From Streptomyces caelestis (GTDB lineage Bacteria > Actinomycetota > Actinomycetes > Streptomycetales > Streptomycetaceae): a DNA stretch of 64,000 bases. A model generated the notes under the pieces. That model had not been told where the DNA came from. It searched no databases and was given only the letters and a program-made list of their open reading frames with translations. Of this stretch, positions 34,637-44,801 are shown one piece after another. Position numbers and translations under genes: made by a program. The DNA lies in the NCBI RefSeq assembly GCF_014205255.1, contig NZ_JACHNE010000001.1, forward strand, positions 868,001 through 932,000, read 5' to 3'. Numbering within the stretch: the stretch's first letter is position 1; each line of letters starts with the position of its first letter.

Positions 34637-35950
34637 TCAAACCCGTCGCCGAGGGCCACACCTCGTGCGCTGGCGCTCGGCCTCGGCAGGCAGAGCGTCG
34701 GAGGCCGCGACGGACGACGGCGTGGCGTCGTTCCGGGGGCGGGGCTCGGTGTCGTACGGCGTGGCCGTGCGGCCGGGCCGGAGGTCCTGGGCGGCGCGGA
34801 GCGCGCGGGCGAGCAGGTGGGCCCGGCCGGCGGCGATGGGGCCGAGGATCGCGAGGACGAGGACGTACCCGGCGATGAACGGGGCGAGGCGGGCGTCGAG
34901 TCCGGCGCCGGCGGCCATGGCGGCCAGGATCAGCGCGAACTCCCCGCGGGCCACGAGGGTGGTGGCGATCTCGGCGGCGGGCTCGGTGCCGTAGCGGTAC
35001 ACGCGGGCGACGAGGAGTCCCGCGGCGATGTTCATGACGACGGTCAGTGCCGCCGCCGCGGTGACCGGTCCGACGACGGAGACGATGTCGCCGGGGTCGA
35101 TGGAGAGCCCGAAGGCGAAGAAGAAGATCGCCGCGAAGGCGTCGCGCAGCGGGTGCACGAGGTCCCGGATGCGTGGGCCGGAGGGTGTACCGGCCAGGAT
35201 CAGGCCGACCATGAACGCGCCGATGGCGTCGGCGACTCCGAGGACCTCGGCGACTCCCGCCACGAGGACGGCCGCGCCGAGGAAGCTGATGACGAGCAGT
35301 TCGTTGTCGCGGGTCGCGATCAGACGGCCGGCCGGCTTGGTGCCGTAACGGGCGGCCGCGGCCAGTACCAGGAGGAAGGCGAAGGCCTTGGCGCCCTGGA
35401 GGACCATGTCGCCGACCCCCTGGGCGCCGCTGATGACCGGCTGGAGGGCGGCGAGGTAGAGGGCCAGGAAGATGTCCTCGACCACGATGACGCCCAGGAT
35501 GAGGCGTGTCTCCGGGCGGCCGATGCGGCCCTGGTCGATGAGGATCTTGGTGACGATGGCGGACGAGGAGATGCCCAGGACACCGGCGAGCACCAGCGCC
35601 TCCCGGACGCCCCAGCCCAGGGCGAACCCGAAGACCAGACCCGCGCCGACGTTGAGCAGCAGGTAGATGCCGCCCGCCGTCAGCAGGCGCCGGCCGCCGC
35701 TCTTGAGGTCGTCGAGGTGGAACTCGAGGCCCAGGTAGAACAGCAGCAGCACCAGTCCGAGTGCGGAGAGCATCTCGAAGTCGTGTGCGTCCTCGACGAT
35801 GACCAGGCCCGGGGTGTGCGGGCCGAGCAGGATGCCCGCGAGCATGAACAGCGGGATCGTCGGGAGTCCGATCCTGCCGCCGAGGCGGGCGAGGAGGGCG
35901 GCGGCCAGGAAGGCGCCGCCCATGGCGAGGAGGCTGTCAGCGTGTCCCAC
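34637..35950 (-). CDS. Cation:proton antiporter (CPA2 / KefB-like)
   Basis: A 437-residue integral membrane protein with about 12 hydrophobic segments and the Na+/H+ exchanger fold: GLPTIPLFMLAGILLGPHTP near the N-terminus, LLLFYLGLEFHLDDL, ISSSAIVTKILIDQGR, and ARGEFALILAAMAAGAG. There is no C-terminal TrkA-N/RCK domain, so it is the short form. It exchanges protons for Na+ or K+. GTG at 35950 is the start. Upstream lies a long region with tandem repeats, and downstream is the DUF3040 gene. Confidence 0.92.
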   Translation of the reverse strand: MGHADSLLAMGGAFLAAALLARLGGRIGLPTIPLFMLAGILLGPHTPGLVIVEDAHDFEMLSALGLVLLLFYLGLEFHLDDLKSGGRRLLTAGGIYLLLNVGAGLVFGFALGWGVREALVLAGVLGISSSAIVTKILIDQGRIGRPETRLILGVIVVEDIFLALYLAALQPVISGAQGVGDMVLQGAKAFAFLLVLAAAARYGTKPAGRLIATRDNELLVISFLGAAVLVAGVAEVLGVADAIGAFMVGLILAGTPSGPRIRDLVHPLRDAFAAIFFFAFGLSIDPGDIVSVVGPVTAAAALTVVMNIAAGLLVARVYRYGTEPAAEIATTLVARGEFALILAAMAAGAGLDARLAPFIAGYVLVLAILGPIAAGRAHLLARALRAAQDLRPGRTATPYDTEPRPRNDATPSSVAASDALPAEAERQRTRCGPRRRV

Positions 35951-36156
35951 GGGTCACCCCCTTCGCGGGCACGCGGGGGGCGGATCGTTTCACCGTGCGG
36001 GGATGGATAAGGGCTCCTCCTTCGTGGGGCTGGGTCCGACGGCGTCGCGCGCGTCTCGGCACCGCCCGAGGCCGCTGCCATGACAACCGACGCGAGCCTC
36101 GGCGACGCTGCCAGCCTCACACGGGCGCAGGGCGCGTCACCATCGGTGCCCGGACC

Positions 36157-36390
36157 CATTTTCGGGCGGGGGCGACACTCATTCCCGGGCGGTGCCCGAA
36201 CCCCTTCCGGGACGGGGGCGGCACCCATTCCCGGGCGGTGCCCGAACCCCTTCCCGGACGGGAGCAACACCCATCCACAGGCCGCGCCCGAACCCCTTCC
36301 CGAACGGGGACGACACCCATCCCCCGGCCGCGCCAGATCCCCTTCCCGAGCGGGAGCAACACCATCCACGGGCGGGCAGCACCCCTCCCC
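36157..36390. repeat. 46-bp imperfect tandem repeats (about four and a half copies)
   Basis: Units beginning CATTCCCGGGCGG or CATCCxxxGGC start at 36180, 36226, 36272 and 36318 (period 46), with a partial copy at 36363 (period 45) and a half unit at 36157. Each unit contains CCCGAACCCCTTCCCG. Because 46 is not a multiple of 3 and the copies diverge, the array is not coding. It lies between the antiporter promoter and a decayed isomerase gene. Confidence 0.8.
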
Positions 36391-36399
36391 CGTCACACG

Positions 36400-36935
36400 T
36401 CCCGGTGGTCATGCCCAGCCCGCTCACCGCCGCACGGAAGTCGGCCGTGTGGTGGCCGACCGCGAGGGACCAGCGCTGGCCGACGCCCGTGGTGCTCCAC
36501 GCGTCCACCCATGCGCCGGGATCGCGGCCGGAGTCGACGCGGCTGGTGGTTGCCGATCTCCAGTAGGGTCCCGGTCCGACGGTGCCCTCGGAGGCGACGA
36601 AGGACAGGCCGCCGTCGGCGTCCTGGCCGGGGCCGAGCAGGGTGACGGGTCCGTGCTGGACGTCGAACTCGACGCTCGCTGACCGCGAGGCGGGCGGGCC
36701 CGTCGTGGCCCATCTCCACGACGCCGTCCTCGAAGTCGAGAGCCTGGATCTCGGTGAAGGAGACCCCGGCGCCGACGCTCTGGGAGGCGTCCCTGGTCTC
36801 CTGCTCGGTCACGCGCTCCGTCCGGTGCCGCAGGTCGTCGAACTCCAGCACCACGTGCGAGCCGAACGTCGTGGGCAGCAGGGTCGGATCGGTCTGCACG
36901 TCGAGCATGCCGGGGTAGGTATGACGTGACCGGGC
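36400..36935 (-). pseudogene. Decayed L-fucose/L-arabinose isomerase-like gene, C-terminal part
   Basis: In the minus strand, MLDVQTDPTLLPTTFGSHVV and VVEMGHDGPARLAVSE lie in one frame. The continuation GPVTLLGPGQDADGGLSFV, then DPGAWVDAWSTTGVGQRWSL and AVGHHTADFRAAV, is in another. The order and motifs (GHDGPxHLA, HGPVTLL, WxxxGxxHHxALxxGH) resemble the C-terminal domain of the archaeal/actinobacterial type of fucose/arabinose isomerase. The N-terminal two thirds are missing and at least one frameshift is present, so it is non-functional. The tandem repeats next to it may mark the deletion point. Confidence 0.6.
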
Positions 36936-36971
36936 GTGCAACGTTTCTCCCGCCCGGTCGTCGTCCCCGGG

Positions 36972-37748
36972 TCAGGCGGAGGGCGCGCCGCTGAGGACTT
37001 CGACCCGGCCGGTGTCGAGCGAGTAATAGGCGCTGACGACGGCCAGGTCGCCCTTCTTCACGAGCGGGGCGAGGTCCCTGTTGGTGCGCAGCTCGGCGGC
37101 GGTCTGCTTGGTGTGGATCCGGACCATCGCGTCGACGGGGTCGGTGTGCTTCGCCCGGGTGGTCTCCCGGTAGGCCGGCCGCAGGGCGTCGGAGATCGCC
37201 TGGAGGTTGCCGGGGAGCTTCTTGCCGTCACGCATGGCCTCGTAGGCCGCCTCGATGGCACCGCAGCGCTGGTGTCCGAGGACCACGATCAGCGGGGTGC
37301 CGGACGTCATCGGCCCGTACTCCACGGAGCCGACGACCACCGGTCCCACGACCTGCCCGCCCGTGCGCATCACGAACAGGTCGCCGAGGCCCGTGTCGAA
37401 GACGAGCTCCGGCGGGACGCGGGAGTCGATGCAGGAGAGGATGACACCGTAGGGCTCCTGGGCCTCGGCGACGAACTCGCGCCGCTTCGGGTCGCGGTCG
37501 GGGTGCTGGAGGTTTCCCTCCACCCAGCGCTTGTTGCCCTCCATCAGCCGCGCGAACGCCGCCCAGGGCGAGTCCGGTCGCGGGCCTGCCGCGGGAGAGG
37601 GCGAGGGGGACTTCGTCGCCCCCACGGCCGACGTCTTCCCCGCGTTCGTGCTGTCCGGGTTCGACGAACAGGCGGTGAGCATGGCTGCGGTGGCAGCCAG
37701 CCCGCCGGTGAGTATGGCCCTGCGCTGCGGTGTCCTGGCGGTACCCAT
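36972..37748 (-). CDS. Exported lipoprotein beta-carbonic anhydrase
   Basis: A 258-residue protein combining a lipoprotein signal (RRAILTGGLAATAAMLTAC, twin Arg at residues 9-10 and lipobox Cys27), a Ser/Pro/Ala linker and a complete beta-carbonic anhydrase domain. The zinc ligands are Cys106, His159 and Cys162 with the Asp108-Arg110 dyad (SCIDSR and GHQRCGA). It interconverts CO2 and bicarbonate. Most bacterial beta-carbonic anhydrases are cytoplasmic, whereas this one should act at the outer face of the membrane, possibly exported by Tat already folded with zinc. It is monocistronic as far as can be seen. Confidence 0.92.
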   Translation of the reverse strand: MGTARTPQRRAILTGGLAATAAMLTACSSNPDSTNAGKTSAVGATKSPSPSPAAGPRPDSPWAAFARLMEGNKRWVEGNLQHPDRDPKRREFVAEAQEPYGVILSCIDSRVPPELVFDTGLGDLFVMRTGGQVVGPVVVGSVEYGPMTSGTPLIVVLGHQRCGAIEAAYEAMRDGKKLPGNLQAISDALRPAYRETTRAKHTDPVDAMVRIHTKQTAAELRTNRDLAPLVKKGDLAVVSAYYSLDTGRVEVLSGAPSA

Positions 37749-37904
37749 GTTGCCGTCCCTTTCGGTCTCCGTTCTCCCTGGCGGGAGCGGTGATCCAACT
37801 GTCGCGGGAGCCCGGTTAGCGCTCGTACAGCGCTGATGCAGCGCAGGAGAAGTGCTGTTCCAAAACGCGCGGAGTGAGGGTGACGCACGCTGGGTGACCC
37901 TTGG

Positions 37905-38344
37905 TCAGAGGCGGACTGCGGTGCGGTGCTCGTAGTCCAGCCCGTGTGCGGTGCAGCGTCCCTCACCGCGGGGGCAGATCCTCGAGTACTCGCTGACCCG
38001 GGCCCGGTACACCCGTCACGGGGCGGGCGGACGCACCTCCTCCGGGGCGAGGCAGCGCCCGCCGCACCCGGCGGGGCCGGGGATCATCCGCAGGCCCTCC
38101 AGGGCCTCCTCCCCGTGGAGTTCCTCCGCCGCGGCCTTCAGGTACAGGGCGAGGAGGCTCGCCATGCCCCCGGAGCCCTTGAGTCGTGGAGGACGATGCC
38201 GATCCGGGGTTCGTGGGCGATGTTGCGGGAGTGCGTGACCTCAGGGGGCCTGCCGAACTCGGCATCTGCGAGGCCGGCCTGCTCCGGACCCGCCTCAAAG
38301 AACTGATGCCCCGCCGCGCCGACCGCGTCTGCGTCCTCGTCCAT
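37905..38344 (-). pseudogene. Pyridoxamine 5'-phosphate oxidase-family gene, frameshifted
   Basis: The minus strand shows GRPPEVTHSRNIAHEPRIGI followed by VLHDSRAPG in one frame. After a frame change near 38165 comes YLKAAAEELHGEEALEGLRM, LAPEEVRPPAP, VYRARVSEYSRICPRGEG and finally DYEHRTAVRL with a stop at 37905. These are the ordered blocks of a Streptomyces FMN-binding PPOX-family protein, with a missing segment at the junction. Remaining sequence up to the next gene (38345-38613) is repetitive, GC-rich and has no gene I can support. Confidence 0.65.
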
Positions 38345-38613
38345 ACGGCCAAGCTGGGCGGCCGCCCCTTCCACGCCTGGGCGAAGCCGGCGGCGGTGGG
38401 GCCGCGTGGTGGCGGCGGTAGGACTTGCGCGGCGGCGGGGGCTCACGCGGGTTGGGGGCTCGCCCGGCGGCAGGGGCTCACCCGGTGCTGGGTACTCACC
38501 CGGCGGGACCCTGCCCGGCACCGACGGCTCGTCGACGCCAAAGGCACACGCAGCACCGGCCTCATCCTGCCGCGAGGACCCGCGCGCACCGAAGGCCTCG
38601 CACACGCTGCCCG

Positions 38614-39882
38614 TCAGGGCTGGGCCGTTCCCGTCGCCGCTGTGTTCGGCGCCTGCGGACCGCTGCTTCCGAAGCGGACTCCCTTGGCCTCCTTGCCGAT
38701 CGCGCTCAGCAGGATCACCACGGCCAGCGTGGGCACGATGGTCCACGCCATCGCCGACGGATACCCGTGGCGCTCGGCGAGGGCCTCCTGGATCGGCAGG
38801 TTGAGCGCGGCGATCAGGTTGCCGAGCTGGTAGGTGACGCCCGGATAGAAGCCCCGGACGGCGTCCGGGCTCATCTCGGTCAGGTGCGCCGGGATGACGC
38901 CCCAGGCTCCCTGCACGCAGACCTGCATCAGGAAGGACGACAGCATCAGCCAGCCGACGGTCGTGGACAGCACGAAGAACGGCACCACGACCAGGCCCGC
39001 GGCCGCCGCGATCATGATCGTGCGGCGGCGGCCCAGCCGCTCGGAGTACGCACCGAGCAGCACACCGCCGATCATGGCGCCGATGTTGTAGACCACGGCG
39101 ATCGCGATCGAGGTGTTCGCGGACAGGTCCAGGCCCTTCTTCACGAAGGTCGGGTAGATGTCCTGCGTGCCGTGCGACATCCAGTTGAAAGCGGTCATCA
39201 GCGCGACGAGGTACACGAAGCGCCGCAGCACCGCCGGGTTCTTGAACACCTGGTACGCGGGGGTGCGGTTGAGCCGGACGCTCTTCTCCCACACCTCGCT
39301 CTCCTCGACCCGGCTGCGCACCCACAGGGCGACCAGGGCGGGCAGCAGGCTGAAGGCGAACAGTCCCCGCCAGCCGAAGACGGGCTCGATGACGAAGAAC
39401 GCCACGGCGGCCAGCAGGTACCCCAGCGAATAGCCGCTCTGCAACAGCCCCGACCAGAAGCCACGCCTGGAGGCCGGGATCTTCTCCATGGCCAGGGCCG
39501 CTCCCAGGCCCCACTCGCCGCCCATGCCGATGCCGTAGAGCAGGCGCAGCACCAGCAGCACGGTGTAGTTCGGCGCGAACGCGCAGGCGAATCCGACGAT
39601 CGAGTAGAAGACGACGTCGACCATGAGCGGCACGCGGCGGCCGCGGCGGTCCGCCCACATGCCGAACAGCAGCGCGCCGACGGGCCGCATCACCAGCGTC
39701 GCGGTGGTGAGGAAGGCCATGTCGGTCAGGGAGACATGGAATTCGTCGGCTATCTCGCTGTAGACGAGCACGACCAGGAAATAGTCGAACGCGTCCATCG
39801 CCCAGCCGAGATAGGCGGCCAGGAAGGCGTTGCGCTGGTCTTTCGTCAGACCCGCTGCCTGCCCTTTCACGGTGTTCAGCAC
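38614..39882 (-). CDS. MFS transporter, carboxylate/sialate:H+ symporter type
   Basis: A 422-residue permease with 12 predicted helices and sequence features of the metabolite:H+ symporter branch (JEN/NanT-like): AYLGWAMDAFDYFLVVLVYS in helix 1, ADRRGRRVPLMVDVVFYS, and YGIGMGGEWGLGAALAMEKIP. Such proteins import monocarboxylates, aromatic acids or sialic acid. It is 94 bp downstream of a MerR-type gene on the same strand. Substrate unknown. Confidence 0.9.
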   Translation of the reverse strand: MLNTVKGQAAGLTKDQRNAFLAAYLGWAMDAFDYFLVVLVYSEIADEFHVSLTDMAFLTTATLVMRPVGALLFGMWADRRGRRVPLMVDVVFYSIVGFACAFAPNYTVLLVLRLLYGIGMGGEWGLGAALAMEKIPASRRGFWSGLLQSGYSLGYLLAAVAFFVIEPVFGWRGLFAFSLLPALVALWVRSRVEESEVWEKSVRLNRTPAYQVFKNPAVLRRFVYLVALMTAFNWMSHGTQDIYPTFVKKGLDLSANTSIAIAVVYNIGAMIGGVLLGAYSERLGRRRTIMIAAAAGLVVVPFFVLSTTVGWLMLSSFLMQVCVQGAWGVIPAHLTEMSPDAVRGFYPGVTYQLGNLIAALNLPIQEALAERHGYPSAMAWTIVPTLAVVILLSAIGKEAKGVRFGSSGPQAPNTAATGTAQP

Positions 39883-39976
39883 TGCGCCTCCCGAAGTTCG
39901 CAGCCGAGGCTAGGCACGGAACACCGGGAATCGGGCAAAGTACGAACCACGGTTGGACCAAGAGCGCCGACGCCCC

Positions 39977-40405
39977 TTACCTGCCGGGAACCCGCCTGCC
40001 CGGCGCCGTGACACCGCCAGACGCCGCGGCGTCGAGGAGGCGGCGGAAGGCGGGGCACTCCATGTGGCTCGGGGCGGGACAGGAGGCGGCATGGCGCAGG
40101 GAGTCGCGCAGTACGCCCAGTTCGCGGATCCTGTCGTCGAGTTCGTCCGCCTTGGCCGCCAGCATCTGCCGGTCGATACGCGGCTGCCCGTCCGGCGCGA
40201 GCATGTGCGCGATCTCGTCGAGCGAGAACCCGGCCGTCCGCCCCAGCGCGATCAGCGCCAGCCGCTCCAGTACGCCGGGGTGGTACTGACGGCGCAGGCC
40301 TCGTCGGCCGGTCGAGGAGATGAGCCCTTTCTCCTCGTAGAAGCGCAGGGTCGATGCCGGTACCCCGGCGCGGCGCGCCACTTCGGCGATGTCCAGCTCT
40401 GTCAT
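39977..40405 (-). CDS. MerR-family transcriptional regulator
   Basis: A 142-residue regulator with the MerR N-terminal winged helix (LDIAEVARRAGVPASTLRFY, then EEKGLISSTGRRGLRRQY), a dimerisation coiled coil and a short C-terminal effector region with two Cys (Cys109 and Cys117 in SCPAPSHMEC). The DNA-recognition part resembles that of SoxR, but the four-Cys iron-sulfur motif is absent. It is divergent from a methyltransferase gene, and a SoxR-like palindrome lies between them. Confidence 0.93.
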   Translation of the reverse strand: MTELDIAEVARRAGVPASTLRFYEEKGLISSTGRRGLRRQYHPGVLERLALIALGRTAGFSLDEIAHMLAPDGQPRIDRQMLAAKADELDDRIRELGVLRDSLRHAASCPAPSHMECPAFRRLLDAAASGGVTAPGRRVPGR

Positions 40406-40409
40406 TGTC

Positions 40410-40432
40410 TTGACCTCAAGTCGACTTGAAGT
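40410..40432. promoter_or_regulatory. MerR/SoxR-like operator in the divergent promoter
   Basis: TTGACCTCAAGTCGACTTGAAGT contains a -35-like TTGACC and a perfect 14-bp palindrome TCAAGTCGACTTGA. The core CCTCAAGT..ACTTGA is nearly identical to the SoxR box. In MerR-type promoters the operator lies between -35 and -10. Here TAGAAC or AACGCT follow at 40432-40440 in the direction of the methyltransferase gene. Confidence 0.7.
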
Positions 40433-40482
40433 AGAACGCTGTCATCCCGGTACGACGAGGGCAAGCAGAAGGAGAGGCAGCC

Positions 40483-41343
40483 ATGGACGCTGCGCGCAGG
40501 GCCGACGACGAGCAGGCAGCCCGCTGGAAGGGGCGCGCCGGTCATGCCTGGGACGATCTGAAGGGAGTGCTGGACGAGATGTTCAGGCCCTTCGAGGAGC
40601 TCCTCGTCGAGGCTGTCGCCGCCGAGCGGGCGAAGCACGTGCTCGACGTCGGCTGCGGTACGGGCGGTATCGCGCTGGCCGTCGCGCGGCGGCTCGGTCC
40701 GGAGGGGCGCTGTGTCGGCATCGACATCTCCGAACCGATGATCAGCACCGCCCGGGAGTGCGCCGACCAGGAGGACGTGCCGGCCTCGTTCGTCTGCGCC
40801 GACGCACAGGACCACGCCTTCGAACCCGGCAGTTTCGACGCCGTCATCTCGCGGTTCGGCGTCATGTTCTTCAACGATCCGGTCCGGGCCTTCGCCAACC
40901 TCCGGCGCGCCGTCAGGGACGAGGGGGCGCTCCGGTTCGTCGTCTGGCGGGATCCGGCCGAGAACCCGTTCATGACGACGGCCCAGCGCGCCGCGGCACC
41001 GCTGCTCCCGGACATGCCCGTCCGCCGGCCTGACGAGCCGGGACAGTTCGCCTTCGCGGACCCGGACAAGGTCCGGCGCATCCTGGCCGAGAGCGGCTGG
41101 GCCGGGATCGACATCCGGCCGGTCGACGTGGTCTGCACCCTGCCCGAGAAGGAACTGGTCCGATACCTCACCCGGCTGGGCCCGGTGGGCATGTACCTGC
41201 CCGAGGTGGACGCGCAGACCCGCGAACGGGTCGTCGAGACGGTCCGTGCCGCCTTCGCCCCCTTCGTGCACGGACCGGAAGTCCGCTTCACCGCGGCCTG
41301 TTGGACGGTCGGCGCCCGTGCCTCGACAGCGAAATTTTCGTGA
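40483..41343 (+). CDS. Class I SAM-dependent methyltransferase
   Basis: A 286-residue Rossmann-fold methyltransferase with motif I HVLDVGCGTGGIALAVAR (about residues 52-69), the acidic ribose-binding residue in CVGIDIS and motif II region AFEPGSFDAVISRFGVMFF. It belongs to the Methyltransf_11/25 group, so the substrate cannot be read. It is divergent from the MerR gene with a strong operator between them, so it is the likely regulated target. ATG at 40483 has GAGAGG upstream. Confidence 0.9.
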   Translation: MDAARRADDEQAARWKGRAGHAWDDLKGVLDEMFRPFEELLVEAVAAERAKHVLDVGCGTGGIALAVARRLGPEGRCVGIDISEPMISTARECADQEDVPASFVCADAQDHAFEPGSFDAVISRFGVMFFNDPVRAFANLRRAVRDEGALRFVVWRDPAENPFMTTAQRAAAPLLPDMPVRRPDEPGQFAFADPDKVRRILAESGWAGIDIRPVDVVCTLPEKELVRYLTRLGPVGMYLPEVDAQTRERVVETVRAAFAPFVHGPEVRFTAACWTVGARASTAKFS

Positions 41344-41394
41344 GGCCCGGCCCCCTTTCGTGAGCGCGGGCGCCCGGCGCATAGTGAGATCACG

Positions 41395-42105
41395 ATGACG
41401 CCGAAGAAAGCCCTGGTGGTCCGCGGCGGCTGGGAGGGGCACCAGCCGGTCGAGGCAACGGAACTCTTCCTGCCCTTCCTGAGAGACAACGGCTACGCCG
41501 TCCGGGTCGAGGAGTCGACCGACGTCTACGCGGACGCCGCCGAGTTGGCCGGCACCGACCTGATCGTGCAGTGCGTGACGATGTCGGAGATCACGCGCGA
41601 GCAGCTGGCGGGACTGAGCTCGGCGGTCGTGGCCGGCACGGGGTTCACCGGCTGGCACGGCGGCATCGCCGACTCCTTCCGCGCCTCCTCCGACTATCTC
41701 CACCTGGTGGGAGGGCAGTTCGCCACGCACCCGGGCAGGGAACCGTGCGAGCGCCGGGGCGGGCCGGAGGACAACTTCCTGCCGCACACCATCACCCTCA
41801 CCGAGGCCGGCCGCGAGCACCCCGTCACCGCGGGCATCGAGGACTTCGAGCTGCACACCGAGCAGTACTGGGTGCTCCACGACGACCTCATCGACGTCCT
41901 GGCCACCACCACGCACCCCACCCGGCCGTGGGAGCCCTGGCACCGGCCGGTCACCTCGCCGGCGGTCTGGACCCGCCGGTGGGGCGCCGGGCGGATCGTG
42001 GTGACGACACCGGGGCACAGCCTCGACGTGCTGGAGAACCCCGACGTCCGCACCATCATCGAGAGGGGCATGCTGTGGGCGACGCGCACCGCGTCGGCGT
42101 CGTAG
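41395..42105 (+). CDS. ThuA-domain protein
   Basis: A 236-residue cytoplasmic protein of the ThuA (trehalose utilisation-like, class I amidotransferase-fold) family: KALVVRGGWEGHQPVEATEL at the N-terminus, the GFTGWHGGIADSF turn and the C-terminal WARRWGxGRI/TPGHS-type ending. Its reaction is not settled. ThuA/ThuB are needed for 3-keto-sugar or disaccharide use in Sinorhizobium. The next gene, an oxidoreductase of the Gfo/Idh/MocA type, overlaps it by 31 bp, a ThuA-ThuB-like pair. Confidence 0.88.
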   Translation: MTPKKALVVRGGWEGHQPVEATELFLPFLRDNGYAVRVEESTDVYADAAELAGTDLIVQCVTMSEITREQLAGLSSAVVAGTGFTGWHGGIADSFRASSDYLHLVGGQFATHPGREPCERRGGPEDNFLPHTITLTEAGREHPVTAGIEDFELHTEQYWVLHDDLIDVLATTTHPTRPWEPWHRPVTSPAVWTRRWGAGRIVVTTPGHSLDVLENPDVRTIIERGMLWATRTASAS

Positions 42106-43196
42106 GGCTCGGAGTCATCTCCCGCGCGTACCTGGACACACTGGCCGGTCACCCCGCCGTGCGCGTGACCGCGGTCGCCGACCTCGACGCCTCCCGGTCG
42201 GCCGCGACCGCCGCCGGACTGCCCGGCGTCCGGGCGTTGACCGTCGAGGAGCTGCTGAGCAGCCCGGACGTGGACACGGTGCTGAACCTCACCACCCCCG
42301 GGGCGCACGCCACCATCGCCCTGGACGCCATCGGCCACGGCAAGAACGTCTACGGGGAGAAGCCGCTCGCCGCCACGCTCGCCGACGCCCACGCCGTCAT
42401 GACGGCCGCCGCGCGGGCGGGCGTCGGTGTGGGGTGCGCGCCGGACACCGTGCTGGGCACCGGGGTCCAGACGGCCCGGGCGGCCCTGACGGCGGGGAGC
42501 ATCGGACGCCCCCTGTTCGCCTCGGCCGTGATGGTCACCCCGGGCCACGAACGCTGGCACCCGCACCCCGACTTCTACTACACCGAGGGCGGCGGCCCCC
42601 TGCTGGACATGGGGCCGTACTACCTCGCGTCCCTCGTCCATCTGCTGGGTCCGGTGCGGGCCGTGACGGGGGCGTCCAGCAGGCTGCGCGCCGAGCGGGT
42701 CATCGGTTCCGGCCCGCGTACGGGAGAGCGGATACCGGTGGAAGTGGACAGCCATGTCTCCGGTGTGCTGGAGCACGTGGACGGGACGCTGACGACGATC
42801 ACGACGAGCTTCGACGGGGTGGCCACCACCGCGTCCCCGATCGAGGTGCACGGCGAGGTGGGAACCCTCGCCGTCCCGGACCCGAACCGCTTCGACGGCG
42901 ACGTACGGCTCTTCGAGCTCGGCGACACCCAGTGGCGCACGCTCCCGCCGTCCGCGGGCTACGTCGACGGCGCACGGGGCGTCGGGCTGCTCGACTTCGT
43001 CACCGCCGACGGGCAGCGGGCACCGCGCGCGAACGGCGAACTCGCCCTGCACGTACTGGAGACGATGACCGCGCTCCTGCGTTCGTCGGCCGAGGGGCGG
43101 CGGATCGAGCTGACGACGTCGGCGCGGCCGCCCGCTCCCGTCCCGCTGACGGCCGCCGAGGAGTGGGGTGGCCGGGCCGCGCCCAGCCCCGCGTGA
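42075..43196 (+). CDS. Gfo/Idh/MocA-family sugar oxidoreductase (ThuB-like)
   Basis: A 373-residue NAD(P)-dependent dehydrogenase with the Rossmann motif VGVVGLGVISRAYLD at the start and the family signature YGEKPLAATLADAHAV, followed by the C-terminal alpha/beta domain (GGGPLLDMGPYYLASLVHLL). It should oxidise a sugar or cyclitol hydroxyl to a ketone. GTG at 42075 places the nucleotide motif at residues 7-20 as in relatives and overlaps the ThuA gene by 31 bp, so the two are translated together. No transporter is attached. Confidence 0.9.
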   Translation: MGDAHRVGVVGLGVISRAYLDTLAGHPAVRVTAVADLDASRSAATAAGLPGVRALTVEELLSSPDVDTVLNLTTPGAHATIALDAIGHGKNVYGEKPLAATLADAHAVMTAAARAGVGVGCAPDTVLGTGVQTARAALTAGSIGRPLFASAVMVTPGHERWHPHPDFYYTEGGGPLLDMGPYYLASLVHLLGPVRAVTGASSRLRAERVIGSGPRTGERIPVEVDSHVSGVLEHVDGTLTTITTSFDGVATTASPIEVHGEVGTLAVPDPNRFDGDVRLFELGDTQWRTLPPSAGYVDGARGVGLLDFVTADGQRAPRANGELALHVLETMTALLRSSAEGRRIELTTSARPPAPVPLTAAEEWGGRAAPSPA

Positions 43197-43215
43197 CCCG
43201 GCGATGTCGCGGCGG

Positions 43216-44694
<1,479 letters not shown>

Positions 44695-44801
44695 GTACGC
44701 TCCCGGGTTCCCTCGGCGGATGGCTCTCGTCCCAGCGTCGCACCTTCTCGTCCCGGCGGCGCACCTTGTCGTGGTGCCCGCACCCACCTAGCCTGAGGTT
44801 T

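Noticed and set aside
36157..36390. CRISPR array or coding repeats
   Set aside because: The 46-bp units have no constant repeat plus variable spacer structure, are degenerate, and shift frame with each unit.
36080..36682. A 200-residue plus-strand open frame
   Set aside because: It runs across the tandem repeats and antisense to the isomerase remnant. Codon use and sequence look non-coding.
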